DNA of 64,000 bases from Trichinella spiralis (lineage: Eukaryota; Nematoda; Enoplea; Trichinellida; Trichinellidae): positions 8,047,951 through 8,111,950 of the forward strand of contig CM012953.1 in NCBI GenBank assembly GCA_000181795.3, read 5' to 3'. Of the stretch, positions 39,001 through 51,489 are shown piece by piece; position 1 is the first letter of the stretch, and each line of letters opens with the position of its first letter. Both the position numbers and the translations under genes were made by a program. The notes under the pieces are model-generated. The model did not search any database and was not told the origin of the DNA. It saw only the letters and a list, made by a program, of their open reading frames with translations.

Positions 39001-41240
39001 AAGAAAAATAATTTCTTCACTCAAAACTATTCTTCTGTGCATATTATCATTATTTGATGTATATATACATATTTTTTTTATTTTTAATTATATTTATGGA
39101 TAATAAAATTATGCTCAACCTAAATATTTTTTTCTTATTCTTTTTTTGTTCAGAAATTATTTTTATTTCAAATTTGCATGTAAAAATAAATAATATTTTA
39201 AATATTGTTCCTTAGCGATGTGCTGATATGTAAATAATTTTATTTCCAAGTTTACGTTAGCACATATATACATATACATGTACATCGATAGTATGTGTCG
39301 AACATTGGGAACAGAGATTTCAGATAACGGCATTTAATTTGTCAGGCACGACAAAATTAATAAAAATCAGATTAATTTAACTTACGATTAATTTATACCA
39401 GCTGCAAGAGAGTAAAATTAGTACATAAACATGTTTGATAAAATTACTTTGACAACGATTTTCGTCTCACATTACTCAGACATCGATACTTTCCTCCATT
39501 TAAGGAACATTAAGTGAATAATAAAAAGCAAAATGAGTAGACGTTTATTCCAGAATATGCTCTGAACTTATTCCGACTGCTATTCATGCCTTTCTGGCCT
39601 TGTTGTTTACGACTGGACCGGAATGGTTGCTCAGAACCCATAAAACCATCTGGCATCAATCACACCCTAGATTAATGCACACTTATTAAAGGTGCACTCT
39701 CCGGTTACATGCTTCCAATTATCGAGTTTTTTTTTGTGATGCTAAAATCAAGCTTGCATAAACACTGGACCTTCAATGAAATTCTTTCCGCATCATGATC
39801 ATGTACTTTGGAACAATGAAAAGCGCAAATAAACACAAAAGCACTGCATTAAGCAAACATTTCAACGTTTGCACAAATGATTAATTCACAATTTTGTATA
39901 ATAGATAAAGCTTTTATCCAATCATTACGCTTCAGATTTTTTGAACAAAAAATTCTTATTTGCACTTTATAATGGCGAGTAAGAAAAAATTAATGTTAAA
40001 AGCAGTGTAAACGCTTAATTTAGCATTTGTCTCGAAAAGTATTATAATTTAAGGCCATTTTTTGAAACGCTGATATTAATTTTTGAAATTGAATTCTTTT
40101 TGTCAAAAAGCGCGAAACTGAAAACTTCGGTACAATAAAAGTTAACAACTATGACTTTACTTATCAAATCAGAAATGGCACAGGCAACATGTTAAATAAT
40201 AATGGAATAATTTTCAATATAATAATATTTAACTCATGCAAATAATATATGCCAACAATGCATTAACAATTTGGTGAAATCGAATCAAATTAATTCTTTC
40301 ATAAAACAAATTAATGCATAGAATTGAAAGGGAAAAATTTTTTTTTGAGAAAATGCTACATCACACATTATTGTTTAAATACAAATGGCCAATTCTGTAA
40401 GCAACGAACATTTTGAAACAGAGACACACCCAAACGCATCACATACTTTGTTTCTGGTGATCTAATGCCAAATAAAAGTAGTTGTTAGACAATATTTTTC
40501 TCAAATATACTTTCTCACATGAGTAAAATAACACAGTACACGCATATTTTAAAGAAATATGCAATATATCTCAAACTATGTTAATAAAATGCTTTACGTA
40601 CTTTTTTCCGCAATTGTTTTTATAATTTAGAACGCTATAATTCATGAAGAATTAATTAAAGTGACTGTCGCGTAAACTGGTGCAATATTTTTTTCATTTA
40701 ATACCTAACATTAATCATTGAATTGTTAACATATCAAACTTTTAGTCTCTCAACGGTTTCGTCAATAAGCTTTTTATCAGTCATATTTCAAACTGCAAGT
40801 TCAGTTTTAACATAGTTTAACAAATAACGCATTAACAAAGACAAGGAAGACTGAAATTTAAATTTCACATGGAATTTTCTAACGGATTTGTTGTTTGCGT
40901 GTTCGATCAGCTAAATTACATTCCATGACTTAATAAATAAATATCTGCACTATTTGTTGTTGGTGCTTTATAAATTTGTTGCTTTGAAAAAGCATTCTAA
41001 TTCAGCAAATGACAAATAATTATTAATTTGAACATATCGGACAAAATGATATTTCAGTAGCAAAAAATTAATTAATTAACAATAAAAAAACTACTGCACT
41101 TGTTTTGCAAAATAATAAGCAATAAACATGCAACAACAGCAACAGAATTGAATACCAGCAAACACATATCGCATAATAAAATATGCTATTGTTTTTGATT
41201 ATCTAATTTCAATAAATTGTTCGTAATTTTAAAGCAATTC
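27006..41240. other. Large gene-poor AT-rich region
   Basis: About 14 kb without a supported gene. Open frames at 28369-28626, 29205-29489, 29913-30188, 31174-31497 and 35159-35350 lack domains and follow base composition. Less AT-biased patches occur at about 30930-31190, 36030-36440 and 39540-39720. The last contains words such as GATTAATG and CACACCC, common in transcription-factor sites. These are candidate regulatory islands only. Simple repeats include ATT/TTA at 33095-33117 and a TA-rich run at 28990-29010. Confidence 0.5.
33095..33117. repeat. TTA trinucleotide microsatellite
   Basis: Seven to eight consecutive TTA units in non-coding DNA. Confidence 0.85.
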
Positions 41241-41368
41241 CTGATTTATTTATTAACTGATTACTTCACAAAGCTGCTTTCAAAAACAAAATTTCCTCAG
41301 CATATTAGATCAATATCGCAGAGAAAAAACAATTCGAAGCTATGAAAAAAATGCTTTTCAACATTGAC

Positions 41369-44300
41369 TTAATGTCCAGGATTGTGAAAATTTTGCTGCT
41401 GACCTACGCCAGCAGGCGATGGAACATGTTGAAATTGTTGATTTTGTTGCTGTTGCCCAGAAGCATGATGATAAGGAGGCAGTTGATTATTAACAGATGC
41501 AGGATTGTTAATAAATCCAGGATTGCCTTGGGCATGTGCAACCACATTATCGGGCAGCTTTTGTTGATGATATGGTTGTTGTTCCATATGTGCATTGCCT
41601 TGTTGAAAATTATCAACATGTTGTTGTTGATTCGGTGGCTGTGGGATGCCGTGCATTTGTGAATGAAATTGATTTTGCTGTGCTGGAGGAATATTCGGTT
41701 GTGAATACTGAGATGGACTGGCTTGAAATCCACCGGTTGCCGATGCACCTGCTTGCTGATATTGTGCGGGATTTGCTTGAAATTGTCCTGCAGGCATATT
41801 CTGATATGCCTGAAACTGTCCTGTGGGTATATGCTGATTCACTTGATATTGTCCAGGGGGAACATTCCCTTGGATACCCGAAGCAGGAACTTGATAAACA
41901 GGGGCCCCATGGCCCTGCTGATAAACTGGTTGCTGCAGTGGAACTGCACTTTCCATGTACTGTTGTTGATGTTGTTGCTGTGGTGGTGGTGGTGGTGGTT
42001 GGTGTTGCTGCTGCTGTTGTTGCTGCTGCAGCAGCTGTTGCGGACTTCCAGGTGCTTGTGGCTGAAAATTTCCGGGTGCACTTCCAGTTTGCTGCGAAGG
42101 GACACCGTGTTGTGGAACCGCTGGTTTTGGAGGAATATCCATACCTGGGTGTTGAACTTTATTTGCTTCATCAATTACATCGTAGCCGTTTTCTTTTTTC
42201 CACTGAATTTCATATGCACGCAACTCATCTTCGGAAAATGCTTCGGCAGGATCGAGCACCGACCAATCATTATTATCTTGAAAATCTGGAGATTTCTCCT
42301 CACCGAGAAACTCACTTAAACTGATAAGACTGTCGTGATTTTTATCCATCTCTTCAACTACATGTTTTCGAAGTCTAGCTAATTCTTCTTCCCTGTACAA
42401 ATAAAAAGACAATTTTAAATCGCGCTTAAAGTTACTACTTAAATAATGGAAAAAAAGGAACAAAAAATTCACTTTTCAATCGCATGATCATTGCCATAAA
42501 CTCGGTCCAATTCTTTTTGAAATAAAGCTTCTAATTCTAATATATCCAAGTAGCCATCATCATTTGTATCGTGTAAATGAAAAAATGTATTCATATCAAA
42601 AGCATCTTTTGGTAATTTATCAACCTCTTCCCATACCTCTTCCAGCTGTCCTTTGCTTCCCTTAAATAACAATTTATTTTAAAAGATATTTTTTCGTAAA
42701 AAATAACACACACAGGATGCTTTAGCTTTTTATTTTTTCTTTTTTGTATCTCTTCATTTCGCTTTTCTTCGGCAAGTTTTCGTTCTTCTGGAGACATATT
42801 CTCTAATTTACGACGGTATTCCAATTCTTCTTTCATTTCATGTTCTTTATATTCTTGATGTTGTTGTTGATCGAGCATATCCATATCTTTCGAAGTCTTA
42901 AATAAATAATTTTGTAAATACTAAATGCTTCTAGAATTCCACAGCACTGAAAAAATTAACATGAACATTATTCAGAAAAGTAATGAGTTACAAAGTTACA
43001 TTACAAAACAGATATTAAATATTTTTTAAAAGAAAATCTGGTCATCCAGTCATGTAATCTGTTATATTATGTACATTTTAAACCCAACTTCAACTTTCGA
43101 AAATAGAAAGTGGTCTAAGCTTCAAAAGTTTCAAACAAAGTGTACTGCACTAAAGAAGATATAATCGGTAATTACACTTGCCTATATCACCGTATATAAA
43201 TTTACTTATTATTGAAGCATTTTCTTTATGTAAATAGCAAGAAAAATTCCTTGCAATTACAAATATTTACATTTAGAAAAAATTTCGAAGACCAAAATTT
43301 CTTCAGTAATTCTGTTTACCTGAAAATCAAAAAATATACAGTAATGAAAACTACACTACTCTACACCATAATCCGAAAAATATAGTGAAGTTATGAAATA
43401 AATTGAATGTTTCACATTTTCTAACATTAAAAGGGGTCAAATAAAAGTATTTTCAATGAAAACACTGAACATTGAGAAAATACGCTGAACTAGTTTCTTG
43501 ACCCTAAATCAGTTGCACCTACAAGGAGCATCCATCAACATCTAATGAACGTAGATTCAATAATCTCAAGCGTGCTAAAAGTAAATGTAGTTTTAAAGCA
43601 TTCTATTTTATTACCTTCCGAATCAGCATTTGTAAATCTGCTGAATCAAAAGTATCTTTATTATGGTCGATGTGTTCCAGCATGGCTGCGAAACCATTTT
43701 CGTGATCGCGTTTCTTTTCCAGTGCTTTCCGTAGACGTTCCAGCTCAATTAATTTAATTTGATTCAACTTTGTTCTCACATTATGATCCACAAAATTAAG
43801 AGCTTCGGCAATTTTTCCAGACTATAAATCAAAGGAAGTGACTACTAACGATAAAAGAGGGAATAAAAAATAAATTACGTGGATTTCTTCTGGAGTAGCA
43901 GCACGAAGTCGCTCAGCAAATGCTTAAATTTCACATAATGTACACAATAATTGTACAACAAAGCACATTTTCACTTACCTGGATCTGATTCTAAAGCAGC
44001 AACAACGTCTTTCAAGTACTGCTCATATGCTAAGTTATAATGCTAAAGTCAAATGAAATTATGTAAACTGTTAGCTTTCTTTAAATAACAATGATATCAT
44101 AAAACAGCAAAAGTTTACTAACAATACAAAAAAATACAACCTAAATAATTTTCTGAAAAAATAGCTGAAAATATTTAAAATAATTAGGATAAGAAAAAAT
44201 TTTATACTTATTAATATTAACGATTAATATTTTAAAAATTTCAAATCATTTAAAATTAAATATTAAAATTGTATCAGTCACCTGAAAGTAATCATCCGGC

Positions 44301-44404
44301 GGCGGTGGGCTTGGTTGAGGCGTGGATTTTATTTCCACATATCGGCAACAACAAAAAGGCAACAAAATAAAAATAAACGCAATAAAGCCAGTTCCGTGAA
44401 ACAT
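41369..44404 (-). CDS. NUCB1: Nucleobindin (Ca2+-binding secretory-pathway protein)
   Basis: Seven exons on the minus strand: 44404-44282, 44042-43979, 43922-43879, 43821-43615, 42896-42714, 42660-42473, 42392-41369. All junctions are GT-AG and in phase, giving 610 residues. The first 20 or so residues form a hydrophobic signal peptide ([11 protein letters not shown]). Residues 42-146 match the conserved nucleobindin N-domain ([36 protein letters not shown]), residues 147-207 a charged coiled-coil/basic segment, then [14 protein letters not shown]-hand loop 1 is at about 238-249 ([12 protein letters not shown]) and loop 2 at about 286-297 ([12 protein letters not shown], lacking the usual Gly). 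Vertebrate nucleobindins end in a short leucine zipper; here the last 230 residues are Gln/Pro-rich with GQFQA/GQYQV-type repeats. Nucleobindins bind calcium in the Golgi lumen and can bind Gi alpha subunits. AATAAA lies about 120 bases past the stop. Confidence 0.9.
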
Positions 44405-45064
44405 AATACGCTTACAAAACTTTCAACAAAACAAGCAACAAGGCGAAATCCTTGAACGACGTATGGCAACTTGCATTTACAAATAAAAATGATGTCAGCA
44501 ATGTCTGTAAATAATATACTTGAATAATGTCAATTACACAAATATCAGTTAATGTAATTAATAGATCAGCAAACTTGAAAAACTTGAAGAAATGTAAATC
44601 TATTCAATGTAAAATTATCGTTTTGAATTAAAAATAAAATTAAATATTTTATTTGATAACTCCTTTTCTTTCATACTGTAAAACATATTGAATGCTGAAG
44701 TGGCTTAACATTTTAAAATTTATTATCATCGTTATTTAAAAATAACTTTATGTTTAACAGTTTAACGATCTTTTGCATTTTATGCGTTTAATTTTCGCAG
44801 AAACAAGTACTTTGTTTGTTTTTATTGTAACAGGGTTGTTTTCGTCTGAATTTAGTTTAAACAGATTATTGTTTGAACAGCTTTATTTATATAATATATA
44901 AACAAGTAGACTTGAATAATATGCCGAAAAATTAGGATTAACGACCATTATACGCAGTCAAGTCTTAACAGGAAGTGAAACAAATACACATCATACTGTA
45001 TTTAAACTTGACTATAAGTAAATTCAAATTTTTTTGAAGTTTGCATCAAAATGCCAGCGTAGTC
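44405..45064. promoter_or_regulatory. Shared divergent promoter region
   Basis: Only 660 bases separate the nucleobindin start (minus) from the anillin-like start (plus), so both promoters must lie here unless 5' exons are missed. No TATA-type box could be assigned with confidence because the whole interval is AT-rich. Confidence 0.4.
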
Positions 45065-47852
45065 ATGAGGAGTTCTAAAAAGCTTTCTTCTTCTTTATTG
45101 CTTAAGAAATCTATCAGAAGACTGAGTCAAACGCCTGGTACAAGATCCAAATTGCAGTAAGAAGGGATTTTTTTTAATAAATAATTATATTTTCCTACTT
45201 CGTTGTAGACTGTAGTTTGTATATTAAGTATAGTACATTAAGTATTTTATTCACAATAAATGTAATTTATTTATTTTTAAGATTTGTTGTGCACTTCATT
45301 TTGTTTTCAGGAAAAAAAGTTGTCTTCCACTTTCTTTGCGTCGTCACAAAAGTAATTGTAACAGAAGTTCAATTCGAGCATCGTGTCGTAATAAAGTAAG
45401 CTGCAATGAAAATACAATAATGAAATGAATTATTTATTTAAAAGTCTTTTCCAGATATTGGAAGTGATTTTTTTCAGATTTATGTGAAACAGTCAAGTGT
45501 GCGGCATTTTTACTGTTACTTTTTATTAGGACTGTAAAATTAGCAAATAGGTCGAAACTTTTTTCTAGTAACGGAAATTTATTTGCTTTTATATATTGCA
45601 ATCTGCTAATAATCTGTTGATAACATTTTTGTTTCTGCTCAATTCAACTTTGATTGGTGAATGAACGGAATCTCGAATTATTATTGTTATTATTATTATG
45701 GTTCAATTTATTTCATATAGAAGTTTATTAGTGAGCATTAAATTTAAATGCATACGTTATTTAATTTGATATTTTTTAGAATAACACTTTGTTGGAAAAT
45801 ATTAAAATAGAAACATGCTTGAAAAATGCCGCTGAAAATATTCTGAAGGAATGGAGAGCATATCCTGTTGACACTTTGTTAGAAGCCGGTAAAAGCGCTG
45901 TTGTCAGTGAGAAGCGTTTAGAATGCTATCATCGATTTGAAAAATTTAAATTTCAAAGAACAAGGTAGTATTCAAATAATTTTTGTTATATTGAAAATAA
46001 TTGTATTTTTTAGTTTATCATCTGGATTATCCTTTCGTCCAATAAATGTTATACTGAAAGGTGGTTAATTAAATAATTGTTCGTAGAGTTCAGTTTGCTT
46101 TTTCAGATGTAAGAATACCGTTGGCTTGGAAAAATAAAGATCATTTTCTGAATAAAGGAGGTATTATTGTTCATAAATGTAACATTATTTTTATAAATAT
46201 CATTTTTTGAGATTCGCGATCATATGCCGTTTTTGCCCTTTGCGAAATTGGAGACGACATCTGTGATACTAGACTTGTGTCGCATGTTGATCGAACATTT
46301 ACAGATATACAGTTTGAAGAGACTTTTGTGTTGTAAGAATATTTGTTTCACTTTTTTGAATTTTGTGAACTGGTAACATTTTATGGTTTTCTTAAATTAG
46401 GAAATAACTTTTTATACATTGTTTTCTTGTATCATAATTATAAGTTAATTCTACAATTTTCGAGTGGAAAAATGTATTTAAAGAAAGTTTCATGTTTGAA
46501 AGCTGAAGTATTATATTATATGTTTGTACATTTTAAGCTATTATATCAATGATAATTTGCTTTTTTATTTTAATGTAATGTAAAATAGATGTTGTCATGT
46601 TTCTAAATGTAGTTTAGCAAATATTAATATGCACATATTGCATATTTTAATAAAGAAAAGAATTTATTATTAAATTAAAAAATATCAAATTCACGTCTAA
46701 GATTGATGAACTTGATAAATTATAATTGAAAATGGAATGTTTTCAATTATTTTAGCAAAAACGTGCCTGCTGAATTTAACCTCGTCATTACATTATACAG
46801 CCGTCTTATTTCTGATGGCGAAGATCATGAATCTGTTGAAAATGTTAAAAATAAAGTTCTGAAACCGATCTCTCGGAGCTTATCTCGTGGTCCTAGCATA
46901 TATGTAATTTTAATATATCACATCTGCAAATAAATATATGCGTACTGATTATATGCATTTTAGAGAAAAAAACATAAAGCATTATCATGTGCAAGATTTT
47001 GTCAAGTTGCTTCAGTCATCTTGAATCGTTCCAGTCTGACTCCATCTGGTTCAGTTGTCACCAATTTGATATTAAACGAAAGTAGAGTCTTTTTTCAATT
47101 TTAATTTTTTAAAATAATAGTTGATAATTGTCATATAAAAGAACTTGCCTGAAATGACGTAGGATGTGAAGTGTAGCTTTTTTGTGTAGAATTTTTGAAT
47201 TAAACGGTAATTACAATAATTATTTATATACATATTTTTAGCTGTCACGTATTTAATTGTTCTACTAAATTTTTACAACTGTTTATTATAGATTTTCAGG
47301 AATTCTTTCCCCCGAACTTTGGCTTCTTGTGTTGTGATATTTGTATTAACGTAAATTCAAAAAGCAAATTCACTTTTGATGGATATTTAACTGTTCAAGT
47401 AATTGTATTTGTATAAAGTTGTATTTTACTTGTAAAAAATGTTAATTTGTTCTTTATTACATATATGTGAAGAATAATTCTGGAAATTATGAATCGGTGC
47501 GTTGCATTCTTCGACGAGTGAAGCTTTACATATATTGGTCAAATGGTTTGCAAACTGTGAATATTACTGCTGTAAGATTTGAATGTAAATATTGTTAATT
47601 TGTAAAATTTAGTATAATTTTTTTCAGGATTGCACTTTTACTTGGGAAACATTGAAATTTACTTTAACAACCGTATCAGGGGATGTGTTGGTTTTTACGT
47701 CTTGTGAAGTGGACGTTTTGGAGCAGTTTTATCGAACTTTAATTCACCATCGTCAGGGTATATATATATAAATAGATTTTTTAGCAGATGAGATTAAAAA
47801 TAGTTATTCGATAATTTTAGAAAATGTAAAAGAAATGGTTTCGCCAGAGTAA
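45065..47852 (+). CDS. Anillin-homology plus PH domain protein (rhotekin/anillin-like)
   Basis: Twelve exons, all in phase: 45065-45156, 45311-45395, 45780-45964, 46014-46060, 46107-46160, 46212-46332, 46756-46903, 46964-47081, 47292-47398, 47473-47571, 47628-47757, 47821-47852; 405 residues. A basic Ser-rich N-terminus (1-59) precedes an anillin homology domain (about 60-290). This contains DVRIPLAWKNKDHFLNKG, YAVFALCEIGDDICDT and VDRTFTDIQFEE, which match rhotekin/anillin (DVRIPLMWKD..., VDRTLTDISF) closely. A C-terminal PH domain (about 308-395) follows, opening FDGYLTV. Such proteins bind RhoA-GTP and membranes or septins in the actomyosin cortex. It lacks the long N-terminal myosin/actin-binding region of canonical anillin, so it is rhotekin-like or a short nematode-type anillin. 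The acceptor of exon 10 (GTGAAG) is weak. AATAAA lies at 47923-47928. Confidence 0.85.
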
Positions 47853-48141
47853 AGATTGAATTATTTTGGCATTACGTTTGATGTGAAACATTCTGATCAA
47901 AATTGATTTTTATAATTTGATGAATAAATTTTACGTTTTATTTGATTATTTATTTTTTTGAACGTGAATAATTTGTCAGATTTGGTTTCTTTTTAAAAAG
48001 AAACTTTTTTTCGAAAAATATTACAGTAAGCAAATAAATGTATAATTGATCAGGTTGGTTGATGTTCAATAATTTGCATGAATTGATTTTGTCGTTCGTG
48101 CACAAGTTGTTTAATATGGTTGTCATAGTTACTTGTGCTAT

Positions 48142-48840
48142 ATGGCGTCGGTGCGTTCTGAACGTAATCTGGAAAAGTCTATTGGAAACGGAGAAGAGCC
48201 TGAAATCGATGACCCGTGTGAAGAAAAGTCAGTTTTTTTCTATTTAACTTTTCATTACTGAGATTCACTTCTCCATTCTCGGTTATGTTTAATTTTTCAA
48301 ATCAGTGGCAATAAATTTTGCTTGATATTTTAATTTTTAATTTTATCATTTGTTATTGGAATATTGTTCTATATCTTCTTCTTCTTCTTCTTCTTCATAC
48401 TTTAAATTTTTTAAACAAATCTCTGTTCAAAATTATCCAGATCGATGTAAGAAGCTTCATGTTTGCTTTTCTTGTGTTGTTGTTTGTAAATTTTATTTTA
48501 AATTGCAATATAATATTTTTGAACATATTTCAGGGTTTCAAGTGAAGAATTGAATGATGGAAAAAAGGAAGAAGCCGTACCGCCTGCTTCACCGAAAGTA
48601 GCGGCCAAACGACTGATCATTCTCGGCGAAGCGGCCAGTGATGTGATCAGCGTTACCAGCGATCCCATTGATCCGAAACAATCCAATCCAGCTATATCGG
48701 CTATAAATACAGAATTATTAATTGGCGTCAGCGAAAGTGATGCACAAAATGAACAGCATATTTACGTTCAAAAAGCAGGCAATATAAATTGATATTTTAA
48801 AAAAGTTTATAAATGGAAATTGTTGTTGTATAATTTTCAA

Positions 48841-48871
<31 letters not shown>

Positions 48872-49807
48872 GATGGATTTTTCAAAACCAGTCGTAGTCG
48901 ATTAGATGAGATAATTTGTTCAGAAAAAGATGAAAATGAAAAAGATGAAAAATTGCATCGAAAAATTGTTTCCAGAGTTCACACGGCTTTTTCCATTCAA
49001 AAATCCTTCAACACGTTTGCATCGTTGCTTCACGGTCAGCAGATTATTTTGAGTTGTATGTTATATGTTATTGTTTTTTTATTAAAAATTCTGTATTTTA
49101 CAGGCATATTAACTGGATTTTCTCTGTTTCATTGTTTGTGCGTTTTTGCAGCAGCTGAAACGAGCGTAATTAGTGTCAATTTTTTGAATTACTATACTCA
49201 CATTTCACTTCCAATTCATTCACTATATTTTGGCATTGTTGCAATTTGTACAGTGGCAATTTTGGACAAGTACGTGGGAAAGTTTGTTCGTTTGTTTTGA
49301 GATTTGAATTTTTCACGCAATCATAATTTTAAGTTACGATATATCCCACGCGTTGGTTCGCATTTTGAACGGCACTCTTCGTGCGGTCAATCTCCTTCCT
49401 GGCGTGTTTGTTGTCCTGACACATTTCGTGATAATGGTAATGTGTCTGATGGTTCTACCCATCGAAGAGCACATTTGGATCCAGGGTCTCAATAGAACAT
49501 CTTCAGAAAGTGCAACGACGACGACCACCGCCCCTGACAATGGGAACGTCTTTCAAGCGGTAGATGTTGTTCGGAAAAATTTTCCATTACATGGATCCGG
49601 TTGAATTGACTTTGATTTCAGGCATTAACTTTGGAAGAATTTTCCATTTGGAAATATTGCATATTATTCAGAACGACGTTGCTTTGTTTGACGTGGCTTT
49701 TTGTCAATTTGCGACACGAATCGAACACATTGTTAGATCTGTTGGGCAAGCCGACTGTTGAAGTTGTGGACGACAATGACAAAACCAAATCTGACATTTC
49801 ACGTTAA
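48142..49807 (+). CDS. TMEM237: Transmembrane protein 237, ciliary transition-zone protein
   Basis: Six exons: 48142-48227, 48534-48778, 48873-49034, 49104-49269, 49334-49559, 49622-49807; 356 residues, all phases consistent. Residues 1-160 are polar and acidic/Ser-rich. Four membrane spans follow (about 165-184, 198-218, 236-262, 304-320). The segment LLHGILTGFSLFHCL, the Pro-x-x-SLYF span (PIHSLYFGIVAICTVAILD) and the preceding DGFF word match the TMEM237 (JBTS14) family in order and spacing. The protein sits at the base of the primary cilium with the MKS/NPHP modules, so this animal should have ciliated sensory cells. Intron 2 has a GC-AG border (CAG|GCAATA ... TTATAG); without it the frame stops. 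The start ATGGCGTCG lies 290 bases after the upstream gene, in the same direction. The gene is tail-to-tail with the zinc-finger gene. Confidence 0.8.
48841..48872. repeat. ATT microsatellite in TMEM237 intron 2
   Basis: A run of ATT units directly forms the 3' end of the intron and runs into its AG acceptor, replacing the usual pyrimidine tract. Confidence 0.85.
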
Positions 49808-49983
49808 ATGGTGCATGGGAAATTTGTGCGCTTGTCCGTCTATCGTTGTGACGACAATTGCACCGTGAATAGAGATACTTTATGAACATGTGCAAATAAT
49901 GTTGATTTTATAAAATATAATTTATTATAGAATTTTTACAAAATGAAATTACAAATTAATTATGAAATATGAACAAAATTGTT

Positions 49984-50454
49984 TTATATTTTGCGAAGCT
50001 TTTCAGCTTCGACTTTCGGATTGTTCCGTGCAATTTCTTTGGCAGCCATTTTTCTATAATCGAACGTGCACTTGTGTTCAGCTGCATAACGGTGAAGCTT
50101 GCAAAACACTTTGCCACACCTGCATTCCATTGGAATTAACGGCAATTTCACTTTGCACTGTTCGCAACGTTTGCGTTTGGTCGAGCATGTCGGTGAGCTC
50201 GACTCTGGTCGACCGTTGCTGTCTGCATTTTGGCTTTTCGAACTTTTCGGTTTGTCTCCATGCTTTTGCTGAATATCTCCTGAGGGATTTTTCAAACTCT
50301 GCTGATAACAGTTTAAGCAGAGACCGTTGGTTCCATTTTTGGAAGCTTTGGAACCACATTTGCGCAGGCATTCTTCTTGCTGTTCATCGACGTTGTGCTT
50401 CATTTCGACACTTGCCAAACAACCCACCGCCAACGTTGACTTCAACTTCAACAT
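49984..50454 (-). CDS. A20/AN1 zinc-finger protein (ZFAND5/6 type)
   Basis: A single-exon frame of 156 residues. An N-terminal A20 finger uses C29, C33, C46 and C49 (CLRKCG...LCLNCY), and a C-terminal AN1 finger uses C97, C100, C111, C113, C118, H121, H127 and C129 (CEQCKVKLPLIPMECRCG then FCKLHRYAAEHKC). The end (FDYRKMAAKEIARNNPKVEAEKLRKI region) is the invariant tail of this family. A Ser/Lys-rich linker separates the fingers. Family members bind ubiquitin chains through A20, contact the proteasome and help stress tolerance and protein turnover. Met-18 (codon at 50403-50401) fits the usual start, with the A20 finger about 12 residues in, and may be the true start; the longer start is given as annotated. 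AATAAA (minus) lies near 49926, about 60 bases past the stop. Absence of introns, unlike most neighbours, could reflect retroposition. Confidence 0.9.
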   Translation of the reverse strand: MLKLKSTLAVGCLASVEMKHNVDEQQEECLRKCGSKASKNGTNGLCLNCYQQSLKNPSGDIQQKHGDKPKSSKSQNADSNGRPESSSPTCSTKRKRCEQCKVKLPLIPMECRCGKVFCKLHRYAAEHKCTFDYRKMAAKEIARNNPKVEAEKLRKI

Positions 50455-51442
50455 TTCTTCTTTTGTTTCTCTTGTTCACTTTAAACTTTAATGTTGTTCA
50501 AAATTGGTTTAAATTAAATTTTATCTTTACAATTTGTTTAGTTTAAATTATATACAAGTCTAAAAGTTGACGTTCATTGAATGAAAATTTTGTTGGATTT
50601 TTTTTCATTTGAAAAATCACTTCCACTCGATATGAAATATTGTTGTGAAATTGAAATTCAAATTACATCCGAAAGTATAAAATAATGAAACTTTTTTTTC
50701 GTTTTCTTCTTCGTATATTAGTTGTAAATAAAATGAAAATTGATCATTTATGATTAGCATGTGAATTATGTGTGCTTGTTTATTAAACGCAAAGCAATGA
50801 TGTAGAATAAATAACGGGTGTGTTGGAAAAACACACGACAGCCCAATAATTAAACCAGCTTTTAAAATTTTTATAAGAAAATGTCAAAATGTTTCAAATA
50901 TTTACCCATCAGACGAAGAAGAAATCTTTGAAATAGATTTCAACAACTGCATAAAGTGAACAGAACGAACATTCGAAACAATTTTAGCATATATATATTT
51001 TTTTTCTTTAAATTTACTTTTCTACTAACTTGTATAAAGTAATAAAAAATAATAAAATTAAACAACTAAAATATGAAACTTCAATACAATTTTGAATTTG
51101 TTGTTGTTGTTGGAAATTACAGTAAGTTGTTAATAATGAATTGAATAGGCGAAATTGCTTGCGACACGTCCCAGTTGTGTGGCCAACCGATCCAAGACAG
51201 TATGAAAAGACATAATGAAAATTGAGAAAAATTGAAAATGCATTTGTAAATATATTATTCTGTACTGGTTGATAAATTCTGAACATTTTCAATTAATTTA
51301 TTCAAATCACTTTTTGTAAAATATATTCCAAACGTGATCAAAAGATGATAAAAATCTCTAAACTGTTGCTGCTGTTGCTATATGCAGGTATTTCTGGTTT
51401 TGCAAAAGCAACGATTGAAATTCAAGATTAGCAAGCATTCAA

Positions 51443-51489
<47 letters not shown>

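Noticed and set aside
41536-42324. 262-codon plus-strand open frame (and a 198-codon frame at 41723-42319)
   Set aside because: They are the antisense of the Gln/Pro-rich last exon of nucleobindin. The CAG/CCA-type repeats read open on the opposite strand, and no domain is seen.
48498-48686. 62-codon minus-strand frame
   Set aside because: Antisense of TMEM237 exon 2.
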